Shown here piece by piece: positions 9,974-17,300 of a DNA stretch of 64,000 nt (position 1 is its first letter; each line of letters starts with the position of its first letter). The notes beneath the pieces were generated by a model. The model saw only the letters and a program-made list of their open reading frames with translations. It did not search any database and was not told the origin of the DNA. The stretch spans positions 496,001 through 560,000 of the forward strand of contig CAWJEJ010000005.1 in assembly GCA_963841855.1 (NCBI GenBank), in the 5' to 3' direction. A program made the position numbers and the translations under genes. Origin of the DNA: CAXBBB01 sp963841855 (GTDB lineage: Bacteria; Bacteroidota; Rhodothermia; Rhodothermales; BA12).

Positions 9974-12679
9974 CTATTCCACGTGCCGCGCCAGAAACTC
10001 GTAGATCCGGAGCAGGCGGTCCAGGCGCTGCTGCGGATCGCCGCCGCGGCTGAGGTCGTGCCCCGCGCCGGGATAGCGGACGTACTCGACGTCGCGACCC
10101 AGCACTTTGAGCGAGCGGTAGAGCATCTCGCTCTGGATGACGCCCGTCCGCAGGTCGCTGGAGCCGTGCATGATGAGCAGCGGCGTATTGATCTGGTCGG
10201 CGTAGGTCAGCGGCGAGTTGCGGGCGAGCAGTTCGCGCGTGCTGATGCGCTCGGCGGCGAGGGTGTCCGATCCGACGAGAAGAGCGGAGCTGCCGACACC
10301 GGGCAACTGCTGCAAACTGCGCGCCAGGCGAACGAGGGCGTCGCCTCGGAGCGTAGCGGCGAGCGTGTCGGTGGCTTGGCCATCAATCTGCGGGAGCGCG
10401 TCGAGGTCGGAGACCAGCGCGCCCATGTCCCCTAGCAGTTCGGCCAGCAGCGCCGAAGCCCGATCGCGCGTGGCCTGCGGGACGGGTAGAGGCCGCGCGG
10501 CAGAGAGCCGGTCGGCGCCGACGAGTGGGTCGAAGGCTAGCACGTCGTCATCGGTCCACGGATAGCCGCCGAAGTGCGTCGGCACCAAGCGCCACGCGTT
10601 GCCTTCGCCGAAGAACGTGTTCAGGTCGTAGACCCCGCGTTGGGCGACGGCCGCTTTGAATCGGTCGTCGTGCGATACGATCCAGGCCGTCAGGTAGCCC
10701 GCGTATGAGCCGCCCGTCACGCCTAGTCGGCTCTCGTCGATCCACGCGTTATCGTCTGCGGCGCGGTCGAGCGCGCCCAGAACGTCGCGCGCGGGAAGGT
10801 CGCCCCAGCGTGCGTAGTTGGCGCGCTGAAACGCGCGTCCGTAGCCGCCCGAGCCGCGCGGGTTGGCAAACACGACGCCCATGCCGCGCGCGGCGAGCAG
10901 CTGAAACTCGTGCCACATCGACGCCTCTCCCGGCCCCCACATCGCCGATGGGCCGCCATGGATTTCCAGCGTCGTCGGCACGCTTCCACGCGACGCGGCA
11001 GGTTGAATCGTCCAATAGTCGACCAGCAGGCTGTCGGGCGTGAGGTAGCGAGCGGCTCGCATCGGGGCGACCGTGCGGCCGGCCAGCCATGCGTTGGGAT
11101 CGTGGATCTCTTCTACTTCGCCCGTCGAGAGGTCCATTCGGACGAGTTCGAACGGGTTGGACGCCGTCGTGCGGACGAAGACAGCGGACGCCTGGTCCAA
11201 GTCGAAGCTGCGGACGCCCTGATCGAAACTCAGCAGCCGCTCGACGGCAGGACCCAGCCGCGCGAGACTGTCGGCGACGATTTGGTCGAGCGTTTCGTCG
11301 AGCGTGCCGATGAGCTTGGCCAACTCGCCCCCCTCCTCCAGCGCGGCCGCGTCGACAGCTTCGCCTCGTTCGTCGGCAATGGGCTCATCTATGGCGAGGC
11401 TGTCGGGCAGCGCTCCGGCGCGGATCATCGCGCCGATCAGCGTGGCGTCGGTTGCCAGGCTGTCGGCGCGGGCGTCAGAGGGATCGGCGAATTCGCCGAA
11501 CGGGGCGACGCGGTAGAGCGGAAATCCACCGTTCGACGGAGACGTGAAGTAGACATAACGCGACGACGGCGACCACCGGATGCTGCCGGCCGAGCGGTCG
11601 AAACCGCCCGTGAGGTTGCGCGCGCTTCCGCCACTGGGAAACGCAGTCCCGACGATATTACCCTGTTCGAGCGAGACGACGCCGATCTCGGTCTGCCCAA
11701 AACCTGCCTCGCGCAGATCCGAGGTCAGAAACGCGACCGCCGATCCGTCGGGCGAGGGCGCCGGCGAGTAGAACGAAACCGAATCGGCCTGGGCCAGAAG
11801 CGACAGCCGCCCGCCGCGCGCGACGTAGAGCGACGAGAGTTCGATGCGGTCGGGATGCGTCCGCGCGTCCAGGTCGCGGTCCGCTCCTTGCGCGGCCGAC
11901 ACGACGACGCCATCACCCTGAGGCAGCCAAGCGCCGCCGCTATAGCTGCGCCATCCGCCCGCGACGAGTTGGGACTGGCCCGATCCGTCGGCGTTGGTCA
12001 CGAACAGGTGGCGAAAGCTCAGCCCTTCGGACAAATCGGTTTCGCCCTGAAAATCGAGTCGGTCGACGACGCGTGCCTGCCCGTCGGCACTGCTGCTGTC
12101 GAGGTAGGCCTGAATCTGCGACAGCGAACCGTCAGGGTCGGGCGTCGCCGACGAGCGAGCGTAGCGCGGGCGCTCTCTAAAAGGCAGATCCTCGCCCGTC
12201 ACCCGGCGCATGTCGGCCTCGCTGCGGCTCGATGCATAGAGGATGCGCAGCCCGTCGGGAGAAAACTGCGGGCTGCTGGCGCCGTTCGCCTCGTCCGTCA
12301 CCACGACGGCCTCACCGCCCAGAAGCGAAAGCACGTGGATCTGCGGCTTCCCATCTACCGACCGAACAAACGCGATGGCGTCGCCGTCGGGCCGCCAGAC
12401 GGGCTGCGACGCGTTGACCGTGGGCGACGTGAGCGCTCGGGGCTCGTCGCGGCCTGTCAGGTCGGCGGTCCAGAGTTGCGAGCGGTAGCCCGCGTCGGCG
12501 CCTGGGCCGTCTCCGTCGCGGTACGCCTGGCGGATGGTGTAGAGGACCTGTCGGCTGCCCGGCGCGATCGCCACGTCGTTCGCCTCACGGATCTCGAACA
12601 AGTCGGTGGCGCGGATCGGCTGGGCGGAGGTGGACGGCGCGAGCAGGAGGATCGCGAGCAGGAAGACGAGACGAGGCAT
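9974..12679 (-). CDS. Secreted S9 family prolyl-oligopeptidase-type serine peptidase
   Basis: A 901-residue exported peptidase. A signal peptide (LVFLLAILLLAPSTSAQP) leads into a WD40-like beta-propeller with DPP/TolB-type repeats, then an alpha/beta-hydrolase domain. The nucleophile is the Ser of VTGGSYAGYLT, the Asp is in HGSSDLRTG and the His in YPGAGHDLSRGG, giving a complete triad. It probably degrades peptides in the periplasm or outside the cell. It is about 200 residues longer than ordinary S9C enzymes. Extra helical Asp/Ala/Leu-rich segments sit in the propeller (from ADSLATDATLIGAM) and between the Ser and Asp of the catalytic domain (from SALLAELLGDMGAL). Confidence 0.88.
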   Translation of the reverse strand: MPRLVFLLAILLLAPSTSAQPIRATDLFEIREANDVAIAPGSRQVLYTIRQAYRDGDGPGADAGYRSQLWTADLTGRDEPRALTSPTVNASQPVWRPDGDAIAFVRSVDGKPQIHVLSLLGGEAVVVTDEANGASSPQFSPDGLRILYASSRSEADMRRVTGEDLPFRERPRYARSSATPDPDGSLSQIQAYLDSSSADGQARVVDRLDFQGETDLSEGLSFRHLFVTNADGSGQSQLVAGGWRSYSGGAWLPQGDGVVVSAAQGADRDLDARTHPDRIELSSLYVARGGRLSLLAQADSVSFYSPAPSPDGSAVAFLTSDLREAGFGQTEIGVVSLEQGNIVGTAFPSGGSARNLTGGFDRSAGSIRWSPSSRYVYFTSPSNGGFPLYRVAPFGEFADPSDARADSLATDATLIGAMIRAGALPDSLAIDEPIADERGEAVDAAALEEGGELAKLIGTLDETLDQIVADSLARLGPAVERLLSFDQGVRSFDLDQASAVFVRTTASNPFELVRMDLSTGEVEEIHDPNAWLAGRTVAPMRAARYLTPDSLLVDYWTIQPAASRGSVPTTLEIHGGPSAMWGPGEASMWHEFQLLAARGMGVVFANPRGSGGYGRAFQRANYARWGDLPARDVLGALDRAADDNAWIDESRLGVTGGSYAGYLTAWIVSHDDRFKAAVAQRGVYDLNTFFGEGNAWRLVPTHFGGYPWTDDDVLAFDPLVGADRLSAARPLPVPQATRDRASALLAELLGDMGALVSDLDALPQIDGQATDTLAATLRGDALVRLARSLQQLPGVGSSALLVGSDTLAAERISTRELLARNSPLTYADQINTPLLIMHGSSDLRTGVIQSEMLYRSLKVLGRDVEYVRYPGAGHDLSRGGDPQQRLDRLLRIYEFLARHVE

Positions 12680-12786
12680 GGCGTGGAGACGTAGAGCAGA
12701 CAGCCCGCGAAACTACCACGAGCGCCGGGTCCGGCTTTCGACGGGGAGGTAAGACCTCGCCTGCCTGGATAACACGCGGTCCGCTC

Positions 12787-12819
12787 AAAGTTGACATCTC
12801 TGGCAGAGATGTCAACTTT
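12787..12819 (-). terminator. 15-3-15 bp palindrome downstream of the T9SS protein gene
   Basis: Arms AAAGTTGACATCTCT (12787-12801) and AGAGATGTCAACTTT (12805-12819) are perfectly complementary with a GGC loop. It lies 8 bp beyond the stop of the gene at 12828 and would end that minus-strand transcript. Only three T residues follow, so termination strength is uncertain. Confidence 0.65.
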
Positions 12820-12827
12820 CCTACCGA

Positions 12828-13772
12828 TCAGCGCGCTACCACGACCTGCCGCGCCGACGTTCCATCGTGCGTCTGCGTGACGAGCAGGTAGACGCCCGCC
12901 GCCAACCCGGACACGTCGACCGACAACTCGCCCTCGCCTGCCGCGTGCGACTGCTCGACTGAGCGAACGACGCGTCCGTCCAACGTCCGCACCTGAGCGC
13001 GCACGGTCCCGGCGTGGGAAAGCGTAAACGCGACGCGCGTAACGTCCCGGGCCGGGTTGGGCGACGGCACACCGAGTTCAAACCGCACCCGCTGGGCTTC
13101 GCCGTTCGACGTGACGACCGCGCTGGCGACGGCGCGGATCAGGAAGTTGCCGTCGAAGGTGCCATCAAAACCGTCGAAAATGGTAAACAGTGCCTCGGAC
13201 GACAGGTCGGGCGGTAACTGCAGCGTCTCGACCGGACGCGTTAACCACGAGCGCCCGGCGAAAGACGACGTGTCGACGGCGGCAGGATCACCGTCGGACT
13301 GCCGACCTCGCGTGCCTGTGTTGACGAAGGCGACGATCACGTTGCGGCATTCGCCAATCGTCACCGGCTCAGCCAACGCATATTCGGAAAGCGTTGTCCC
13401 ATCGTTGTGCGTCACGCGCACGTTAGGTACTTCGGCGAGCAGCCGCGCTCCGGTTACGGGCGATAGGTCATCGTCGGTGTCCTCGTAGACGTAAGCGCTC
13501 ACCGAATCGCCGAGTGTCAGATACTGCTCCCACATGATCTGGACAGCTTCGATCTGGTAGTCGTCGCACAACTCCGCGGGGGGCGAGAGCACGTTCATCC
13601 ACGCGAACAAGTGCTCATTGTTCTGAGCAGAAATAGCGCTCTCGGGTGTGCCGTCGTCGACGGCGAGTACCTGAGACACTGCCGGAAGCGCGGCGACGAG
13701 CAGCAGAGCGGCGACCACGACTCGTCCGAGCAGATCGTCGCCGACGCGACAGGAGACGATTGGGGTAAGCAT
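12828..13772 (-). CDS. Secreted protein with C-terminal T9SS sorting domain
   Basis: A 314-residue protein with an N-terminal hydrophobic export segment (VVVAALLLVAALPAVSQ), a beta-rich middle of unknown function and a type-A T9SS sorting domain over the last 80 residues or so. That domain starts at GVPSPNPARDVTRVAFTL, continues with VRTLDGRVVRSV and ends VYLLVTQTHDG...RQVVVAR. The sorting domain directs passage through the type IX secretion system and attachment to the cell surface. The middle (MWEQYLTLGDSVSAYVYEDTDDD) resembles the carbohydrate- or lectin-like modules found in such proteins, but I cannot name a family. A lipoprotein gene lies 23 bp upstream. Confidence 0.82.
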   Translation of the reverse strand: MLTPIVSCRVGDDLLGRVVVAALLLVAALPAVSQVLAVDDGTPESAISAQNNEHLFAWMNVLSPPAELCDDYQIEAVQIMWEQYLTLGDSVSAYVYEDTDDDLSPVTGARLLAEVPNVRVTHNDGTTLSEYALAEPVTIGECRNVIVAFVNTGTRGRQSDGDPAAVDTSSFAGRSWLTRPVETLQLPPDLSSEALFTIFDGFDGTFDGNFLIRAVASAVVTSNGEAQRVRFELGVPSPNPARDVTRVAFTLSHAGTVRAQVRTLDGRVVRSVEQSHAAGEGELSVDVSGLAAGVYLLVTQTHDGTSARQVVVAR

Positions 13773-13795
13773 GGTGATCTGGAGCGAGGGAGAGA

Positions 13796-14395
13796 TCAGC
13801 GCCCTGTAGACACCGACGAGGCTTGGCGCACCTGAACCGTAGCCGAACCGCGCAAAACGTCGCGTGAAGGGACTCGGATCGGTTGGATGCGAGACGGGCT
13901 GACACAGGCCGCAAACGTGACCTCGACTCGGTCGCCGGAGCGCCGGTCGAGCCGCACCTTGCCCGTACCTGATTGGGAGAGGGTGCCGGGCGGAAAGTAA
14001 TCGGCGTCAACGACCATGTCGTCCCCTTCTCCAAGCGAACCCCACGAACCTGCCGGTAGATACAGCTGAAAACGAACGAGCGAGTCAGCGGAAGGGCGTC
14101 CCGAAGCGGTCTCATAGTAGAGAAGGAGAACGTCGACAGTCTGCACGGAGCTTCCGAGGTTGGCGAAGGCAGCGGCGGGGCCAGCAATGTCGTCGCCTCC
14201 GAACTGCGCCCGAAAGCGCGCGTCGTCGGGTGGATTAGTAGCGGCCCCTACCGTCCGGTCGAAGTCGATTGTTCGACCAAAATCGCTGGGGCAGTCGCCC
14301 AGACCGGAGTCAGCGTTGGAGTCGCAACCAGAAGTGGCCGTGACGACGAAAGCGGCCAGAAGTAGGATCGGAAGGGGCATCCGAATAGCACACAT
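13796..14395 (-). CDS. Hypothetical lipoprotein
   Basis: A 199-residue exported protein. A short hydrophobic segment (ILLLAAFVVTATSGC) ends in a lipobox-like TSGC, so it is probably lipid-anchored at that Cys. The rest is a beta-rich domain with repeated short strands (VDVLLLYYETASG, RFQLYLPAG, GKVRLDRRSGDRVEVTF) and two further Cys. The start could be the ATG at 14395 or the one five codons in at 14380. The latter gives a more normal signal peptide. It precedes the T9SS gene on the same strand with a 23-bp gap, so the two are likely co-transcribed surface proteins. Confidence 0.65.
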   Translation of the reverse strand: MCAIRMPLPILLLAAFVVTATSGCDSNADSGLGDCPSDFGRTIDFDRTVGAATNPPDDARFRAQFGGDDIAGPAAAFANLGSSVQTVDVLLLYYETASGRPSADSLVRFQLYLPAGSWGSLGEGDDMVVDADYFPPGTLSQSGTGKVRLDRRSGDRVEVTFAACVSPSRIQPIRVPSRDVLRGSATVQVRQASSVSTGR

Positions 14396-14539
14396 AGAGA
14401 TAATCGCCGGTAGGATAGACCGCTTTCATTGCAATGCCTAACCCCCTCGCGTAACGCTACTGTCACAGGGTCAGAGAAGTGACGCGCGCGCCTTTCGCCG
14501 GTTCTGCACACCCCGGAAGCGCTTTCTTGTGCCAGCAGG

Positions 14540-14571
14540 TTCGCGTCATAGAGGCGACCGCCCTATCTTCG
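14540..14571 (+). promoter_or_regulatory. Candidate promoter of the arginine cluster (-7 box TATCTTCG)
   Basis: TATCTTCG at 14564-14571 differs from TAnnTTTG by one base. A weak TTC stands about 20 bp upstream where the -33 TTG would lie. Transcription would then start near 14577, almost at the ATG of the leader peptide, which would make the leader nearly leaderless. This is motif matching only. Confidence 0.35.
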
Positions 14572-14576
14572 CCGTC

Positions 14577-14651
14577 ATGATTCGCCCCACGCTTCGACGC
14601 CGACCTGCACGCCGTTCCTCTAGGGACCGGACGCCGGGCTGCGCGCGCTGA
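14577..14651 (+). CDS. Arginine-rich leader peptide of the arg cluster (24 aa)
   Basis: An ATG-started frame of 24 codons ending at TGA 14649-14651. Nine codons are Arg: positions 3, 7, 8, 9, 12, 13, 16, 18 and 24, that is 37 percent, with runs RRR and RR in the first half. It sits 79 bp before argG and just upstream of a hairpin with a T-run. This is the classic layout of an attenuation leader, in which a ribosome short of charged tRNA-Arg stalls on the Arg codons and changes RNA folding downstream. Arg is common in chance frames at this GC content, so composition alone is not proof. The position, the small size, the closed frame and the fitting RNA structure together make the case. Confidence 0.7.
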   Translation: MIRPTLRRRPARRSSRDRTPGCAR

Positions 14652-14680
14652 GGACGAATCTCCCCTCGCCGATTTGCTCT

Positions 14681-14714
14681 GAGCACGGGTCCCCCGCCGG
14701 ACCGGTGCTCTTTT
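14681..14714 (+). terminator. Attenuator hairpin before argG
   Basis: Arms GAGCACGGGTCC (14681-14692) and GGACCGGTGCTC (14699-14710) pair at 11 of 12 positions around a CCCGCC loop and are followed by TTTT. A rival stem exists: GGGACC inside the leader-peptide frame (14623-14628) can pair with GGTCCC (14688-14693), which is the top of the terminator's left arm. A ribosome stalled on the early Arg codons would leave 14623-14628 free and favour the rival stem. A ribosome that reaches the stop codon would cover it and allow termination. Confidence 0.7.
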
Positions 14715-14730
14715 CGTATTCCCCAGACAC

Positions 14731-15918
14731 ATGCCCATCGCTCTCGCCTTCTCGGGTGGCCTCGACACGTCGTTCTGCGTCCCTTTCCTGCGCGACGAGA
14801 CCGGACAAGAGATCCACACTGTTACCGTCAACACGGGCGGATTCTCTCCAGCCGAACTCGAGGCTGTTGCCACGCGCTCCAAGGAGTTGGGATCGGCCAG
14901 CCATCAGACGATCGACGCAAGGGCCGATCTGTTCGACACGGTCCTGCGGCGGTTGATTGCTGGAAACGTGCTCCGGGGCAACGTCTACCCGCTGTGCGTC
15001 GGACCCGAACGCGTGATTCAGGCGCAGCACGTGGCGCAGGCCGCGCGCGCGTTGGGCTGCCAAACGGTCGCGCATGGATCGACCGGCGCGGGCAACGACC
15101 AAGTTCGCTTCGACGTGGCGATGCGCATCGTCGGCGATGGGCTGACCGTCTTGGCGCCGATCCGCGAGCACAGTCTGTCGCGCGAGGCCACAACCAACTA
15201 CCTCCGCAATCGCGACTTCCACGTGAGCAGCAAGACGACCGACTACTCGGTCAACCAGGGTCTGTGGGGCACGACGATCGGCGGCAAAGAGACGCACGAC
15301 ACATCGCTCGGCCTTCCATCGGATGCCTACCCCGGCACGACCGCTCCGACAGACGCGCCGGACGATGCGCAGACGATTACGCTGACGTTCGACAAGGGCA
15401 TTCCGACGCATTTGGACGGCAGCGCGATGGAGCCGGTCGCTCTGGTCGAGGCGCTGACGCAGGTTGCCGGAGCGCACGGCGTCGGACGGGGCATGCACGT
15501 CGGCGACACGATTCTGGGCATCAAGGGCCGCGTCGCCTTCGAAGCTCCGGCCGCGCTGACGCTGATCGCCGCTCACCGCGAGTTGGAAAAACTGGTGCTC
15601 TCGCGCTGGCAGCAGTTTCAGAAGGCGCAGCTGGGCGATTTCTACGGGATGCTGCTCCACGAAGGCCAGTTCTTCGACCCGGTCATGCGCGACCTTGAGG
15701 CGTACATCGACGCGTCGCAGCAGCGCGTGACCGGCGATGTCACGGTCGAGTTGTACAAAGGGTCGGCGCGCGTCGTCGGAGCGAGCAGCCCGCACTCGAT
15801 GTTCAACACGGGTGTGGCGACGTATGGCGAGACCAATACGCTGTGGGACGGACGCGATGCCGCCGGATTTACGCAGATCGCCGGCATCCAAGCCTTCCTC
15901 GCCAGCCGCGCCGCCTGA
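14731..15918 (+). CDS. argG: Argininosuccinate synthase
   Basis: A 395-residue enzyme joining citrulline and aspartate with ATP to give argininosuccinate. The ATP pyrophosphatase P-loop SGGLDTS is at residues 8-14. Family blocks include TVNTGGF, HGSTGAGNDQVRFD and the DYSVNQGLWG region of the divergent Bacteroidota-type ArgG. Length is normal for that type. It is the first structural gene of the cluster and lies 20 bp after the attenuator hairpin, so it and everything behind it would be under the leader's control. A 151-bp gap with a dispersed repeat separates it from the next gene. Confidence 0.93.
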   Translation: MPIALAFSGGLDTSFCVPFLRDETGQEIHTVTVNTGGFSPAELEAVATRSKELGSASHQTIDARADLFDTVLRRLIAGNVLRGNVYPLCVGPERVIQAQHVAQAARALGCQTVAHGSTGAGNDQVRFDVAMRIVGDGLTVLAPIREHSLSREATTNYLRNRDFHVSSKTTDYSVNQGLWGTTIGGKETHDTSLGLPSDAYPGTTAPTDAPDDAQTITLTFDKGIPTHLDGSAMEPVALVEALTQVAGAHGVGRGMHVGDTILGIKGRVAFEAPAALTLIAAHRELEKLVLSRWQQFQKAQLGDFYGMLLHEGQFFDPVMRDLEAYIDASQQRVTGDVTVELYKGSARVVGASSPHSMFNTGVATYGETNTLWDGRDAAGFTQIAGIQAFLASRAA

Positions 15919-15943
15919 CGCTATCGCCAAACCCTGAACCTTG

Positions 15944-16052
15944 CCATCGCGAGGGAGCAACGCGACGTGGCGATCTCCGAACTATCCGTTTGACACGGCG
16001 ATCGCCACGGCCGGAGCCTGTGCCCGCGAAGGCGGGTAGCCTCGCGATGACA
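15944..16052. repeat. Dispersed GTCATCGCGAG-type palindromic repeat, copy 2
   Basis: The element opens with CCATCGCGAGG and ACGTGGCGATC and closes with GATCGCCACGG and CTCGCGATGAC, making imperfect terminal inverted repeats around a variable centre. It fills most of the gap between argG and the P-loop gene. Confidence 0.6.
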
Positions 16053-16069
16053 ACTACACACACTATCCC

Positions 16070-17185
16070 ATGCCGCTTCGCCAGACCCGCTCGCTCACCG
16101 TTGACCGCGTCGCCTCGTCCGCCGCGCTGTGCCGGTTGGGGCACGACGTACACGTATCGGACTACGTCGTCGCTCAGGAAGGGTACTGCGTAGCCGTCCG
16201 CGCGCTCGACCGCAAGGAGGTCTACAACCAGCTAGAGGACGCCGACGGTGCGTTTCACCGCATCAACCAGGGCGATGTGCTGATCGGCGCGCTGGGCGAG
16301 CGGCAAGCACTCAAAGGATACAGCGGACGCATTCCCCGCAGCGTGGCGACGGGCGACGTGCTCAACATCCTCAACATGGGCGGCATCGTCGGCAAGTGCA
16401 CGTCGGATCACCCCGAGTTGGGCCCGGCGCTGCGCGTCGAGGTGCTGGGCGCGGTCGTGATGGAACGCGGCGGCGAGATGCACCACGCGCGGATCCAGGA
16501 CAACGCCATCGAGCCGCTCTACACGCTCCAGCATTCGGCGCCCTTGGTCATGGTGAGCGGCACGAGCATGAATACCGGCAAAACCTACGCCTGTGCCCGG
16601 CTGATTCAAGGGCTGACCCGCGAGGGCTTCACGGTCGCCGCCGCCAAGCTGACGGGCGCCAGTCTGCTGCGTGACACTCGGGCGATGCGCGAAAACGGCG
16701 CCGCCCACACGGTCTCGTTCAGCGAAGCGGGCATCGTCTCGTCGACGAGCAAGGAGATGGAGCCGATTAGCAAGGGCATCATCGCCCGGCTCAACGAGAG
16801 CAAGCCCGACTGCATCGTGCTCGAACTGGGAGACGGCTTCATCGGCTACTACGGCGTCGACGACCTGCTGCTCGACAAGGAGTTGCAGAGCTTCACACGC
16901 GCGCACATCGTCGCCGCCGTCGACCTGGTCGGCGCGTGGGCGGCGGATCAGATCTTTCGCGAGCGCTACCGCAGCGGCGTGACCGCCGTCACAGGCCCCG
17001 TGACCGACAACGCTGTCGGCAAGCAGTACATCCAAAACGCGCTGGGCATCCCCGCCCTCAACGCACGGGCCGACGCCGACGCCTTGACGCAACTCGTCGC
17101 CCACGCCTTGCGCCAGGGCGAACGCCCCCTCACCGTCGGCGGACAAACCGCGCCGCTGCCGCCCATTGCGCAGTTTCAGTCGTAG
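16070..17185 (+). CDS. P-loop NTPase of unknown function inside the arg cluster
   Basis: A 371-residue cytoplasmic protein. The N-terminal third has no motif I recognise (VSDYVVAQEGYCVAVRALDRKEVYN). From about residue 160 a Walker A motif GTSMNTGKT follows a hydrophobic strand, then AAAKLTGASLLRDTR and a Walker B-like IVLELGDG. The arrangement resembles the dethiobiotin synthetase/MobB/DUF1611 group of P-loop enzymes. It sits between argG and argC on the same strand, in a cluster where no gene for N-acetylglutamate synthase is visible. A role in arginine metabolism is implied by position alone. The chemistry is unknown. Confidence 0.8.
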   Translation: MPLRQTRSLTVDRVASSAALCRLGHDVHVSDYVVAQEGYCVAVRALDRKEVYNQLEDADGAFHRINQGDVLIGALGERQALKGYSGRIPRSVATGDVLNILNMGGIVGKCTSDHPELGPALRVEVLGAVVMERGGEMHHARIQDNAIEPLYTLQHSAPLVMVSGTSMNTGKTYACARLIQGLTREGFTVAAAKLTGASLLRDTRAMRENGAAHTVSFSEAGIVSSTSKEMEPISKGIIARLNESKPDCIVLELGDGFIGYYGVDDLLLDKELQSFTRAHIVAAVDLVGAWAADQIFRERYRSGVTAVTGPVTDNAVGKQYIQNALGIPALNARADADALTQLVAHALRQGERPLTVGGQTAPLPPIAQFQS

Positions 17186-17208
17186 GCCTTTTCTCCCCTT
17201 CCCCTCTT

Positions 17209-17243
17209 CGTCATCGCGAGGAGCGCAGCGACGTGGCGATCCC
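17209..17243. repeat. Dispersed GTCATCGCGAG repeat, half copy
   Basis: CGTCATCGCGAGGAGCGCAG followed by CGACGTGGCGATC. This is the left half of the element at 37663, with no matching right half. It lies in the gap before argC. Confidence 0.55.
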
Positions 17244-17300
17244 CTGCCTCTGACCCCGCGCCCAACGCGTGCCGCCCCTTCCGAACTTTCCTCTTGCACC

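Noticed and set aside
10910..12694. A 594-codon plus-strand frame opposite the S9 peptidase
   Set aside because: Arg/Val/Asp-rich antisense of a real gene, with no motif. The peptidase on the other strand has a full triad and signal peptide.
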